Below are positions 9,979 to 18,236 of a DNA stretch of 64,000 bases, one piece after another. Position 1 is the stretch's first letter. Every line of letters begins with the position of its first letter. The stretch is taken from positions 1-64,000 of the forward strand of contig NZ_FOFB01000006.1 in assembly GCF_900110645.1 (NCBI RefSeq). The letters are read 5' to 3'. Origin of the DNA: Neolewinella agarilytica. GTDB lineage: Bacteria; Bacteroidota; Bacteroidia; Chitinophagales; Saprospiraceae. The notes beneath the pieces were generated by a model. It was not told the origin of the DNA. It made no database searches and saw nothing but the letters and a program-made list of their open reading frames with translations. Made by a program: the position numbers and the translations under genes.

Positions 9979-11169
9979 CTACCGTGCCTCTTCAATCCGT
10001 TTGATGAGACCATCTACGGCCCGGATGTAGTTGGCCTGCTTGGGGTCGAGGGCTTCTTTGGCCAGCCTGGCGAAGCTAAGCGCCTGTTCTTCTCTTCCCT
10101 GCTTAAAGAGGAAATCGGCTAGCCGGTAATATTTTTGAAATCCGCCCGTAGGGTCTCCGGCTGCGGCACGCGAGCCGGCGTCAACGGCCAGGTCAAGAAT
10201 TTTTTGCTCGTGGATAAAGCGAGAAGTGGATACGACCTTGTAAACATCGGTAAGTTTATTAATGTCATCACCAACGGCCTTATCGAGGTATTTACTGGTC
10301 GCTTTGTAGAAAGCCTTTGAGTCGGTTCCCTTGGCGGCCAGTTCGTAAGCGCCCTGCAGGGCTAACTGCTTGCCGGCGGTCGGGTCTACGCTGGATAGCT
10401 TCTTCACGGCGGTCTTTAGCAAGCTCTCATCCTTGAATTCAATCGCACGGTCCTTGGTAGCATTAACGGCCGTTCTAACTTGCTGGTCGAAGGCTGACTG
10501 TCCGGACTGAGCAATGATGCCAGCTTTATTCTGCATCATCAAATCGAAGATCCGGCTATCGGCCGTAGTGGCCGCAATCAGCAGGATGTTCAGGTTGTCT
10601 TCGCTCGTCAGATCTTTTTGTGTCCGGAGATAGTCATTAGCAACCTTCATATGGGGCTCGCCGCGGCGCACAAGCGCACGGATGTAAGTGAAGGCCAGTT
10701 TGCTGTCGCGATCACCGCTTTCCCAGCGTTCTCCGAGAGCGGGCAGATCGTCCATTTTGGCCATGGCCGCTCCGCCGGCAGAAATCAGCCCCTGCGCTTG
10801 CTTACCACCTACTACCTGATGTACTACTTCATTCTTTCCATTGATGAAAAACAGTGTTGGGAAGGCACGAACGCTGTGTTTCTCCCTAAACTCGGTAGAT
10901 TCTGCCTTTTCCATGTCGAACTTCATGTTGATGAAGTTTGCATTAAAATAGTCACCTACTTCCTTCAACGGGAAAACATTGGCCGCCATTTTTTTACAGG
11001 GACCACACCAGCTGGCGTAGGCGTCAACGAAGATCAGTTTGCCCTCAGCTTCGGACTTTGCCAGGGCTTCTTCCCAGCTGCCGTGAAAAAACTCAATACC
11101 CTGACCGTTGAGGCTAAGGGAAAAACACGCAATAAGGGCGAAAAGGGATAGCTTGGAGAATATTTTCAT
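9979..11169 (-). CDS. Secreted thioredoxin-fold protein
   Basis: A 396-residue protein with a signal peptide (residues 1-22, ending LNGQG), then a thioredoxin domain with the redox motif YASWCGPCKK (Cys55, Cys58) and the cis-proline region RAFPTLFFING. The C-terminal ~250 residues are helical and repeat-like, with no catalytic motif I recognise. It probably acts in the periplasm in disulphide exchange or protein folding. The ATG at 11169 gives a clean signal peptide; the longer frame overlaps yidD. It lies 22 bases after yidD, so the two are likely co-transcribed. A TATCTTAG box at 11192-11199 may add a promoter of its own. Confidence 0.88.
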   Translation of the reverse strand: MKIFSKLSLFALIACFSLSLNGQGIEFFHGSWEEALAKSEAEGKLIFVDAYASWCGPCKKMAANVFPLKEVGDYFNANFINMKFDMEKAESTEFREKHSVRAFPTLFFINGKNEVVHQVVGGKQAQGLISAGGAAMAKMDDLPALGERWESGDRDSKLAFTYIRALVRRGEPHMKVANDYLRTQKDLTSEDNLNILLIAATTADSRIFDLMMQNKAGIIAQSGQSAFDQQVRTAVNATKDRAIEFKDESLLKTAVKKLSSVDPTAGKQLALQGAYELAAKGTDSKAFYKATSKYLDKAVGDDINKLTDVYKVVSTSRFIHEQKILDLAVDAGSRAAAGDPTGGFQKYYRLADFLFKQGREEQALSFARLAKEALDPKQANYIRAVDGLIKRIEEAR

Positions 11170-11191
11170 GGAAAGAATTTTTAAACAAGCC

Positions 11192-11473
11192 CTAAGATAA
11201 GGGTTTGCCGCGCAGCACTTCGTGCTCTTGTTTTTCGGTATTGTCGGCACCCGGCTTTTTGGGGACCGGGTCATGGCCGTGGCCACCCCAGGGGTGGCAG
11301 CTGCCAATTCGTTTGGCGGCCAGCCAGCTCCCCTTTAATGGACCCCACACTTTGATTGCCTCAATAGCATAATGGGAACAAGTAGGTTGGTACCGGCACT
11401 TGTTGGGACCGAGCAGGGGAGACAAAGTCACCTGATATAAACGAATGGGGAAGATGAGCAGCCACTTTAGCAT
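11192..11473 (-). CDS. yidD: Membrane protein insertion efficiency factor YidD
   Basis: YidD is a small membrane-associated protein that assists YidC/Sec-dependent membrane protein insertion. The 93-residue product shows the family signature almost completely: [31 protein letters not shown], then [15 protein letters not shown], with the conserved Cys residues in CRYQPTC and SCHPWGG. (The quoted signature continues past the usual motif and is given here in part only.) The start at 11473 (MLKWLLIFP) matches the family N-terminus. It precedes the thioredoxin-fold gene on the same strand. The charged tail ([14 protein letters not shown]) is not conserved in the family. Confidence 0.95.
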   Translation of the reverse strand: MLKWLLIFPIRLYQVTLSPLLGPNKCRYQPTCSHYAIEAIKVWGPLKGSWLAAKRIGSCHPWGGHGHDPVPKKPGADNTEKQEHEVLRGKPLS

Positions 11474-11522
11474 GAAGATAAAACGACAGAGACCGCAGTC
11501 TGGTTGTTTAAAGGCTGTAGCT

Positions 11523-11562
11523 AAAAAAAAGAGAGGCCCGGTTATTATAAACGGGGCCTCTC
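11523..11562 (-). terminator. Terminator of ugd
   Basis: Stem GAGAGGCCC/GGGCCTCTC (11531-11539 and 11554-11562), followed on the minus strand by eight T residues. It separates ugd from yidD. Confidence 0.85.
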
Positions 11563-11671
11563 GCAAAGGTCAGAACTTTCACTGTTATTGGGCTCAACGG
11601 GCGCCCATTTTCAGATGTTCGGTCTCTTTGAAAAAAAAGTAAATTTTTTCCGTTTTATCTCAGAAGCGGGC

Positions 11672-12985
11672 TTAGCCCACGGTAGTTCGTCCGATGCTGT
11701 CGTAGTAGAAGCCGGCCTCTACCATTCGGCGGAGATCGTAGAGGTTACGGCCATCAAAGATGACCGGCTTACTAAGAGCCCCCTTAAGCTTATCGAAGTT
11801 GGGGGTCCGGAAAACGGACCATTCCGTCATAATTGCCAGGCAATCGGCACCGGTAGCAGCTTCATACTGGTCTTCACAGAAAACAACCTTGTCTCCGTAG
11901 AGGGCTTCTACATTGTCCATTGCTTCGGGGTCAAATGTTCGCACCTGCGCTCCGGCGGCGAGCAATCGATCAATGGTATATAAGGCCGGGGCTTCGCGAA
12001 TGTCATCCGTATTGGGCTTAAAGGCCAGTCCCCAGAGAGTTACCGTTTTGCCTTTAAGGTCTTCTCCGTAATAAGCTTCAATTTTATCTGCAATCCGCAG
12101 GCGTTGGTAATCATTGACGTTCATTACGGCATCAAGAATGCGGAAGCTGTAGTCGTGTTGCCCGGCCGTACGGGCAAGCGCCTGCACGTCTTTTGGGAAG
12201 CAGGAACCTCCGTAACCTACACCTGGGAAAAGGAATCGCTTGCCGATGCGGGAATCGCTGCCCATGCCCTTACGAACGGCGTCGACGTCAGCTCCTACGA
12301 TTTCGCACAGGTTAGCGATCTCGTTCATGAAGGAGATACGTGTCGCCAGGTAAGAGTTAGCGGCATATTTTGTCATCTCCGCGGAGCGAACGTCCATAAA
12401 GATGATTGGATTGCCGGAGCGAACGAAGGGTTCGTACAAGCGTCGCATGCTTTCTTCAGCACGTGAGCTGGACGTGCCGATCACCACTCGATCGGGTTTC
12501 AGGAAGTCGTCTACGGCTACACCTTCGCGCAGGAACTCAGGATTAGAGACCACGTCAAACAGATCTTCACTCAGATGCTCAGCCAGGGCGGCGTGTACTT
12601 GTTCGCCGGTTCCTACGGGCACGGTGCTCTTGTCAACGACTACGGTGTAACGGGTGATCATTTGGGACAATTCCGCTGCTACGCCCAGGATAAAGCGCAG
12701 GTCGGCCGAGCCATCCGCTCCGGGTGGTGTCGGTAAGGCAAGGAAAATGATCTCGGCATGATCTACGGCTTGCTTGAGGTCGGTTGTAAAGCTAAGGCGC
12801 CCCTGCCGTTGGTTGCGTTCAAAGAGCACCTCAAGATCCGGCTCATAGATGGGCACTTCGCCCTGCCGCATCTTCTCTACCTTATCGGCATCGATGTCTA
12901 CACAAATTACTTCGTTTCCGGTTTCAGCAAAACAGGTTCCGGTTACCAGGCCAACGTAGCCCGTTCCAACAACGGCAATATTCAT
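11672..12985 (-). CDS. ugd: UDP-glucose 6-dehydrogenase
   Basis: The enzyme oxidises UDP-glucose to UDP-glucuronate with two NAD+, feeding polysaccharide synthesis in the cytoplasm. The 437-residue protein has an N-terminal Rossmann motif (MNIAVVGTGYVGLV), the central dimer domain with EMTKYAANSYLA (Lys206, Asn210) and the catalytic cysteine in GYGGSCFPKD (Cys262). The C-terminal UDP-binding domain contains LWGLAFKPNTDDIRE. All key residues are present. The start at 12985 lies just after a TATATTTG promoter box. Bases 11941-11957 match the dispersed element in the reading AGAQVRT. A terminator follows, so it is probably monocistronic. Confidence 0.95.
   Translation of the reverse strand: MNIAVVGTGYVGLVTGTCFAETGNEVICVDIDADKVEKMRQGEVPIYEPDLEVLFERNQRQGRLSFTTDLKQAVDHAEIIFLALPTPPGADGSADLRFILGVAAELSQMITRYTVVVDKSTVPVGTGEQVHAALAEHLSEDLFDVVSNPEFLREGVAVDDFLKPDRVVIGTSSSRAEESMRRLYEPFVRSGNPIIFMDVRSAEMTKYAANSYLATRISFMNEIANLCEIVGADVDAVRKGMGSDSRIGKRFLFPGVGYGGSCFPKDVQALARTAGQHDYSFRILDAVMNVNDYQRLRIADKIEAYYGEDLKGKTVTLWGLAFKPNTDDIREAPALYTIDRLLAAGAQVRTFDPEAMDNVEALYGDKVVFCEDQYEAATGADCLAIMTEWSVFRTPNFDKLKGALSKPVIFDGRNLYDLRRMVEAGFYYDSIGRTTVG
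11941..11957 (+). repeat. Dispersed GCACCTGCG element, partial copy 5
   Basis: GCACCTGCGCTCCGGCG within ugd; closest to copies 33286-33304 and 56418-56435. It could be coincidental codon usage. Confidence 0.4.
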
Positions 12986-13003
12986 GGGGATTATTTGGGA
13001 GCG

Positions 13004-13011
13004 CAAATATA
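13004..13011 (-). promoter_or_regulatory. TATATTTG promoter box for ugd
   Basis: It matches the Bacteroidota -7 consensus TAnnTTTG, 18 bases before the ugd start codon. Confidence 0.6.
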
Positions 13012-13039
13012 CAATAGCACGGGGGCGAGAGGAGGAGAA

Positions 13040-13780
13040 TCAGAGCTCGATGACTTTACGGCGCAGCTCAAAGTTTTTACCGAGGTAGACCTTACGCACC
13101 ATCTCGTCAGCCGCCAGCTCTTCGGCCGTTCCGGCTTTAAGGATGTTGCCCTCAAACATGAGGTAGGCCCGGTCGGTAATGCTCAGCGTTTCCTGAACAT
13201 TGTGGTCTGTAATCAGGATGCCAATATTTTTGGTTCTCAGTTTAGCAACGATATACTGAATGTCTTCTACCGCGATGGGGTCGATCCCGGCAAAGGGTTC
13301 GTCCAGTAGAATGAACATGGGGTCCGTAGCCAGTGCTCTGGCAATCTCCGTTCGCCGGCGTTCGCCGCCGGAGAGTGTATCGGCCTTGCTTTTACGCACT
13401 TTCTCCAGGCTGAATTCCTCAATGAGGTCTTCCAGCTTCTTTTTTTGTTCTGCTTTGCTCAGGTCCGTCATTTCCAGAACGGCAGCGATATTGTCTTCTA
13501 CGCTCAGTTTGCGAAACACAGAAGCTTCCTGTGGCAGGTAGCCGATTCCACGCTGGGCGCGCTTATACATCGGTAACTCCGTAATGTCTTCCTCGTTGAG
13601 GTATACACGCCCTTCATTGGGCTTAATGAAGCCTACTGTCATGTAAAAGGTGGTCGTTTTACCCGCTCCGTTAGGCCCAAGCAAACCTACGATCTCTCCC
13701 CGGTCTACGTAAAGAGAGACGCCTTTCACTACCGTGCGGCTTCCGTATTTCTTAATGAGGCTTTCGCTTCTTAATCGCAT
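13040..13780 (-). CDS. lptB: Lipopolysaccharide export ATP-binding protein LptB
   Basis: LptB is the ATPase of the LptB2FG transporter. The 246-residue protein has Walker [11 protein letters not shown], the Q-loop region [10 protein letters not shown], the ABC signature LSGGERRR, Walker [13 protein letters not shown] and the H-loop ITDHNVQ. The GYLPQE...RKLSVEDN stretch and DPIAVEDIQ are typical of LptB rather than other ABC ATPases. It lies 31 bases after the HtrA protease gene, so the two may share an operon. The matching permease candidate is 6161-7261. Confidence 0.95.
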   Translation of the reverse strand: MRLRSESLIKKYGSRTVVKGVSLYVDRGEIVGLLGPNGAGKTTTFYMTVGFIKPNEGRVYLNEEDITELPMYKRAQRGIGYLPQEASVFRKLSVEDNIAAVLEMTDLSKAEQKKKLEDLIEEFSLEKVRKSKADTLSGGERRRTEIARALATDPMFILLDEPFAGIDPIAVEDIQYIVAKLRTKNIGILITDHNVQETLSITDRAYLMFEGNILKAGTAEELAADEMVRKVYLGKNFELRRKVIEL

Positions 13781-13811
13781 ATCTTAGAATTACAATTCTG
13801 CTTGTTCAACA

Positions 13812-14990
13812 CTATTCCTTTGCTGCTAACATCTTCACGATGACCTCCCGGACCAATCCGTTGCGCACAACCTTAAGATTTAACGTTTCACCAACCTTCG
13901 CTCTACCGATAAATTCGGTCAGTTCCGGCAGGTCCCGAATGGGACGCTCGCCGATGCCTATGATCAGATCATTAACCAGCAATCCTGCTGTTTCGGCGGA
14001 ACCACCGGCAAAGATAGCGTCGACGACGACACCCTCCGTCCGGTTTTTCAATTTCAAGCGTTTAACGTCGCTGCGGGTAAGCGTGGAAATTTCCACGCCC
14101 AGGAAGGCTCGCTGGAAACTTCCATATTCGATGATGTCATCAGCAATACGCCGAACCAGGTTAATCGGAATGGCAAAACTGTAGCCCTGGAAGCGGCCCG
14201 TTCTGGATGCAATGGCAGTGTTGATGCCCAGTAGCTTTCCGTCAGCGGTAACGAGTGGTCCACCGCTGTTGCCGGGGTTAACGGCTGCGTCTGTTTGCAG
14301 AAAACTTTCAATGGCGTCCAACTCAGGAAACAACTGAATGCTGCGGCCTTTGGCACTAACGATGCCTGCCGTTACGGTACTGGTCAGGCCCAGGGGACTG
14401 CCCACGGCCAGTACCCACTGGCCGGGCTCCGCCGCGTCGGAATCCGCCAGTTCCAGAAACGGCAGATCATTAGCTTCAATTTTTAATACAGCCAGGTCCG
14501 ATTTTGGGTCAGCGCCCACCAGACTGGCGGGAAAAGTGCGCCGGTCGGTTGTGGTAACGATTATCTCGGTGGCTGTTTCTACCACGTGGTTGTTGGTGAT
14601 CAGGTAGCCGTTAGAGGTATAAATCACGCCAGAGCCTTCGCCGCCGGCGATCATCGGCTCATCATCGGCTCCCCGATTAAAAAGGGCTTTAACGGTTTCC
14701 CGCCGACGGCCACCGTTACGGGCCGTAATGTGTACAACCGCAGGAGTGGCCACGCGCGCCGCAGCGCGGAGGTCAACGGGCAGGGGAAGCTCGGGGAAAG
14801 CCTCCGAATCATCCGCAACCAGCATCGGTGTTTCGTTCTGAACAGACAGGGGCGCAGCCGCAGGTGCCATGTCCGTTGAAGTAGCAGGCTGAACAGCCGC
14901 CTTCCGGCCGCCAACGGCGGCCAGTACCAGCACCGCCGCCAGTATTCCACCGCCTAGCGCCGCCGCAAATAATCGCCAGAATGATTGCAT
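13812..14990 (-). CDS. HtrA/Deg-type serine protease with one PDZ domain
   Basis: A 392-residue periplasmic quality-control protease. Order of parts: N-terminal membrane anchor or signal (residues ~5-28), a Pro/Ala/Ser linker, trypsin-like domain with His135 (NNHVV), Asp165 (SDLAV) and Ser242 (NPGNSGGP), then one PDZ domain (GVEISTLTRSDVKRL; VNDLIIGIGERPI). One PDZ and an N-terminal anchor resemble DegS or Actinobacterial/Bacteroidota HtrA more than DegP. The ATG at 14990 is chosen over a TTG nine bases upstream. A dispersed-element copy (14851-14867) encodes the APAAAP stretch of the linker. A three-hairpin inverted repeat lies upstream. Confidence 0.93.
   Translation of the reverse strand: MQSFWRLFAAALGGGILAAVLVLAAVGGRKAAVQPATSTDMAPAAAPLSVQNETPMLVADDSEAFPELPLPVDLRAAARVATPAVVHITARNGGRRRETVKALFNRGADDEPMIAGGEGSGVIYTSNGYLITNNHVVETATEIIVTTTDRRTFPASLVGADPKSDLAVLKIEANDLPFLELADSDAAEPGQWVLAVGSPLGLTSTVTAGIVSAKGRSIQLFPELDAIESFLQTDAAVNPGNSGGPLVTADGKLLGINTAIASRTGRFQGYSFAIPINLVRRIADDIIEYGSFQRAFLGVEISTLTRSDVKRLKLKNRTEGVVVDAIFAGGSAETAGLLVNDLIIGIGERPIRDLPELTEFIGRAKVGETLNLKVVRNGLVREVIVKMLAAKE
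14851..14867 (-). repeat. Dispersed GCACCTGCG element, copy 6
   Basis: GGCGCAGCCGCAGGTGC, coding for the Ala/Pro linker of the HtrA protease. Confidence 0.6.
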
Positions 14991-15006
14991 GGTTATCAAC
15001 TTGTTT

Positions 15007-15088
15007 TATACCTAAGGCGAAGTGATTTAAAATTATATCACTTGCTAGCTTCGTGCTAGCTACCCTAAACTACTTCGGCTTAGGTATA
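15007..15088. repeat. Three-way inverted repeat upstream of the HtrA gene
   Basis: Outer arms TATACCTAAGGCGAAGT (15007-15023) and ACTTCGGCTTAGGTATA (15072-15088) match at 16 of 17 positions. Inside lie two further hairpins: AGTGAT/ATCACT (15021-15042) and GCTAGC/GCTAGC (15044-15060). The whole could fold as a cloverleaf in DNA or RNA. It lies in the 5' region of the protease gene, with no T-run. Confidence 0.75.
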
Positions 15089-15199
15089 TTAAACGACGAA
15101 GGCGATATGTGGTTGTCTTTTCGGAAGAGGGCTGCCCCGGTTACAAGTCAGTTTTTCCTTCGTTAGCGATAGTACCGTCGATTATAGTCAACTGTAAAA

Positions 15200-16522
15200 C
15201 TACACCCAAAACCCATCCGACGCCACTCCGTCCGCCCGCATCCGTCCCTCCCGCGTAAGGCGATAGACTCCTTCGCCAATATTCAGGAACAGGCCTTCGG
15301 CCACGTTGGCTTGCTGGCTTTCGGCAAAAAACTGCGCCTTCTCCCGGCCAAATCGCTGCTCGATATCGGAGAGCTGCACCCCGACGTCTCGTCGCAGGCC
15401 CGTCATGATAAACTCGTTGTAGCGGTCGGTGGCGGAGAGGTGTTCTTCTTCGTAGAGGAAGCCATCGGCGGCGGCGAAGTCTTCGGCGGAATTAATCTCC
15501 GCCCAGGCCTTGGCGTAGGCGGCGTTGTTACTCACGTTCCAGCGCCGGGTATGCTGTCCGTCAAATCCGTGGGCGCCCGGACCGATGCCAAGGTAGGGCT
15601 GCCCGGACCAGTAACCGGAGTTGTGCCTGGAGGCGTGCCCCGGCAGGCAGAAGTTCGATATCTCGTAATGGCGGTAGCCGCTGGCCGTAAGATGATCCAC
15701 CAACTTGTTGAAATGGCGGTTGAATTTGGCATCATTGGTATCCGGCACTTTGCCTTTGGCAACCTGTACCCCAAGGGCAGTCTTGGGCTCTACCGTCAGC
15801 GCGTAGGCGCTGATGTGGTTAACCCCCAGATCGGTGGCGATGCGAAGGTTCTCCGCCCACATCTCATCGGTGGTGGTTTGCCCGCCGTAGATGAGGTCAA
15901 TACTCACGTCGTGGAAGCCGGCCCGGTTGACTTTCTCTACGGCAGCGCGGGCTTCCGCCGCGCTGTGTGCCCGGTTCATGAAGCGAAGATCCTCCTCGAA
16001 GAAAGACTGGATGCCGATGCTGAGACGGTTGACGGGAGAATCGGCCAAAAGCTGAATGGTGGCTTCGTCAAGGTCGTCGGGGTTGGCTTCTAAGGTAATT
16101 TCGGTTGCCTGGTAGTCTGGTCGCTCATCGGATGCATCTTTTTGCCTGGCAACGCCGGTAAAAAGTTCATCCGATGTGTCGGCAGGAAGCCGACTAATTT
16201 GCTCACCCGACACATCGGATGAACTGCCGTCCGACTGCGTCAGGCCGGAAAATACATCCGATGAGCGGGCTCCTTTATCCAGGTACCCTTCCTGAAACAA
16301 GACCTCAAAAATCCGCTTTAACTCTTCAGCCGTTAATATCGAAGGCGTCCCGCCCCCAAAATAAACGGAGGGAACCGGCCCGTTCGCCAGTTCCCCCCGC
16401 CGGGTTTTTAGTTCCTTGCAGATGCCGCCGATCACTGCCTCCCGCGTCTTCATGCTGGTGCTGAAGTGGAAGTTGCAGTAGCTGCAGGCTTGTTTGCAGA
16501 AGGGAATGTGGAGGTAGAGCAT
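15200..16522 (-). CDS. hemW: HemW-like radical SAM protein with in-frame palindrome insertion
   Basis: HemW-family proteins are radical SAM enzymes related to coproporphyrinogen oxidase and implicated in heme trafficking. The 440-residue protein has the cluster motif CKQACSYC (Cys9, Cys13, Cys16), the GGGTPSIL motif, LEANPDDL, SIGIQSFFEEDL and the C-terminal winged-helix part. Between FEVLFQ and ITLEANPD, where the family has only a short loop, there is an extra stretch of about 50 residues rich in Ser and Asp (repeats SSDV, SSDV, TSDE, ASDE). Its DNA is a nested palindrome (16122-16267). The insertion keeps the frame open and lies outside the catalytic motifs, so the enzyme is probably functional. 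Confidence 0.92.
   Translation of the reverse strand: MLYLHIPFCKQACSYCNFHFSTSMKTREAVIGGICKELKTRRGELANGPVPSVYFGGGTPSILTAEELKRIFEVLFQEGYLDKGARSSDVFSGLTQSDGSSSDVSGEQISRLPADTSDELFTGVARQKDASDERPDYQATEITLEANPDDLDEATIQLLADSPVNRLSIGIQSFFEEDLRFMNRAHSAAEARAAVEKVNRAGFHDVSIDLIYGGQTTTDEMWAENLRIATDLGVNHISAYALTVEPKTALGVQVAKGKVPDTNDAKFNRHFNKLVDHLTASGYRHYEISNFCLPGHASRHNSGYWSGQPYLGIGPGAHGFDGQHTRRWNVSNNAAYAKAWAEINSAEDFAAADGFLYEEEHLSATDRYNEFIMTGLRRDVGVQLSDIEQRFGREKAQFFAESQQANVAEGLFLNIGEGVYRLTREGRMRADGVASDGFWV
16122..16267. repeat. Nested palindromic element inside hemW
   Basis: Outer arms of 13 bases (16122-16134 and 16255-16267) and inner arms of 19 bases (16164-16182 and 16207-16225) are both perfect inverted repeats, and all four share the word CATCCGATG or its complement. 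The element is read through in frame by hemW and adds about 50 residues. This resembles in concept the Rickettsia palindromic elements that insert into genes, but there is no sequence relation that I can see. Confidence 0.85.
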
Positions 16523-16530
16523 TGTTTAGT

Positions 16531-16648
16531 ACTGTAGTCGGGTAGTTTGGTCGTACTGTAGTAGCTGCCGCGCGTTGGAGGCGGTGTACATTACGGCAGA
16601 ATTCAGCAGCGCCTCCAACGACGGCCTACATTACCACAAAACTACAGT
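16531..16648. repeat. Intergenic inverted repeat between glyA and hemW
   Basis: Outer arms ACTGTAGT (16531-16538) and ACTACAGT (16641-16648) enclose CGTTGGAGGC/GCCTCCAACG (16573-16582 and 16611-16620) and CTGCCG/CGGCAG. The outer arm overlaps the glyA stop codon. Confidence 0.65.
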
Positions 16649-17934
16649 GCCACACTACTTTCTTCATAAAGCGGGAAGGCCTGCATAAACGCATGCACTT
16701 CACTACGCACGGCATCAATCACCTCCTGGTTTTCCACATCATTAATAATGCGGTCGATCCATTCAACTGTCTTCACACAATCAGCTTCGGTGAAACCGCG
16801 GGTCGTAACGGCGGCCGTGCCGATGCGGATGCCGGAGGGGTTCATGGCCGTCTTTTTATCGAAGGGGACCATGTTTTTGTTGAGTGTAATGTGGGCAGCG
16901 TTCAGCGCGTCTTCTGCCTGGGTACCGTTCACGTCCTTATTGCTCAGGTCGATGAGCATGGAGTGGTTGTCCGTGCCACCACTGATGATATGGTAGCCTT
17001 TAGCAACGAGGGCGTCGGCCATAGCCTGTGCGTTGGCAATCACCTGCTTACCGTATGTGTTCCAGCTGGGCTGAAGGGATTCGCCGAAGGCGACAGCCTT
17101 GGCCGCAATGACGTGCTCCAATGGGCCACCTTGCATTCCCGGGAAGACGGCACCGTTGAGGATGCGACTCATCTTGAAGGGCTTGCCGCTCTTCTTGAAG
17201 ACTTTGCCGAAGGGGTTGTCAAAATCTTTGCCCATCATGATAATGCCACCACGCGGGCCGCGGAGAGTTTTGTGCGTCGTTGACGTAACGATGTGGCAGT
17301 GGGGCAGCGGGTCGTTGAGTAGTCCGGCGGCGATGAGGCCGGCGGGGTGGGCAATGTCCGCGAGGAGGATAGCGCCGACTTCGTCGGCGATTTCGCGGAA
17401 GCGGGCGTAGTCCCAGTCGCGGCTGTAAGCCGAGGCACCGCAGATGATCATCTTGGGTTGCACTTCACGGGCTTTCTCGGCAACCTTGTCCATGTCAACC
17501 CGTCCGGTAGCTTCCTCCACGCCGTAGAAGTGGGCTTCGAAGTGCTTGCCGGAGAAGTTCGCCGGGTGGCCATGGCTCAGGTGGCCGCCGTGGGCGAGGC
17601 TGAAACCGAGGGTCTTATCGCCGGGCTTGAGACAGGCCAGGAAAACGGCGGCGTTGGCCTGAGCGCCGGAGTGCGGCTGCACGTTGGCGTATTCAGCACC
17701 GAAGAGTTCGCAAAGACGGTCAATGGCAAGTTGCTCAATTTTATCTACGACTTCGCAGCCTCCATAATAGCGTTTGCCTGGGTAGCCTTCAGCATATTTA
17801 TTGGTCAGGCAGCTCCCCATAGCGTCAATAACGGCCTGAGAAGTGAAGTTTTCAGAGGCGATGAGCTCAATGCCATTGCGCTGGCGTTCGAGTTCCTGAT
17901 CGATAAGGTTGAAAACAGCAGTATCACGTCCCAT
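16642..17934 (-). CDS. glyA: Serine hydroxymethyltransferase
   Basis: GlyA interconverts serine and glycine with tetrahydrofolate and supplies one-carbon units. It is a PLP enzyme of the cytoplasm. The 430-residue product has the family N-terminus ([11 protein letters not shown]), the YPGKRYYGG segment, and the PLP lysine in [13 protein letters not shown] (Lys222). Its C-terminal region has [12 protein letters not shown]. Length and motifs are normal. A TAATTTTG box lies about 49 bases upstream of the ATG. The 3' end runs into an inverted repeat shared with the hemW upstream region. Confidence 0.96.
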   Translation of the reverse strand: MGRDTAVFNLIDQELERQRNGIELIASENFTSQAVIDAMGSCLTNKYAEGYPGKRYYGGCEVVDKIEQLAIDRLCELFGAEYANVQPHSGAQANAAVFLACLKPGDKTLGFSLAHGGHLSHGHPANFSGKHFEAHFYGVEEATGRVDMDKVAEKAREVQPKMIICGASAYSRDWDYARFREIADEVGAILLADIAHPAGLIAAGLLNDPLPHCHIVTSTTHKTLRGPRGGIIMMGKDFDNPFGKVFKKSGKPFKMSRILNGAVFPGMQGGPLEHVIAAKAVAFGESLQPSWNTYGKQVIANAQAMADALVAKGYHIISGGTDNHSMLIDLSNKDVNGTQAEDALNAAHITLNKNMVPFDKKTAMNPSGIRIGTAAVTTRGFTEADCVKTVEWIDRIINDVENQEVIDAVRSEVHAFMQAFPLYEESSVAL

Positions 17935-17982
17935 ATTTAGGTTGTTTCTTTGTTGCCCGAAAGCGAGTCGTTAGCGAAAGCA

Positions 17983-17990
17983 CAAAATTA
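17983..17990 (-). promoter_or_regulatory. TAATTTTG promoter box for glyA
   Basis: It matches TAnnTTTG and points at glyA, leaving a leader of about 40 bases. Confidence 0.5.
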
Positions 17991-18121
17991 CGTGAAAGAA
18001 TGTCGGTACTGGCAATCCTTAGCCCATTAAAATTGTTAGTTGGTTACGATTTCCCGGCTATAAAGAGAGTATGGTTCATGCATATAACCAATTGGTTTTT
18101 TCACGCAGTACAGTTTTTCAG

Positions 18122-18138
18122 GGCGCGACCGCAGGTGC
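18122..18138 (-). repeat. Dispersed GCACCTGCG element, copy 7
   Basis: GGCGCGACCGCAGGTGC, followed by AAGGGG. Intergenic. Confidence 0.75.
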
Positions 18139-18216
18139 AAGGGGAGGGGATTGGAAAGCAGGGAATAGGAGTTAAGCTTCCCCTGGACCAAACTTTGCGC
18201 CCCCAAAACGTCGCCT

Positions 18217-18234
18217 GCATCCTGCGTCCGCGCC
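18217..18234 (+). repeat. Dispersed GCACCTGCG element, copy 8
   Basis: GCATCCTGCGTCCGCGCC, one extra base relative to the consensus, directly before the phosphatase start codon. Confidence 0.65.
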
Positions 18235-18236
18235 TG

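Larger units (their letters stand above)
17935..18236. other. Divergent intergenic region, glyA / phosphatase
   Basis: This 302-base gap holds the glyA promoter box and two dispersed-element copies facing opposite ways (18122-18138 and 18217-18234). The second ends two bases before the phosphatase ATG. The frame upstream of that ATG is open but reads through these repeats and does not look like protein. Confidence 0.6.

Noticed and set aside
18000-18236. N-terminal extension of the phosphatase
   Set aside because: The added residues read through two dispersed repeats and would bury the signal peptide.
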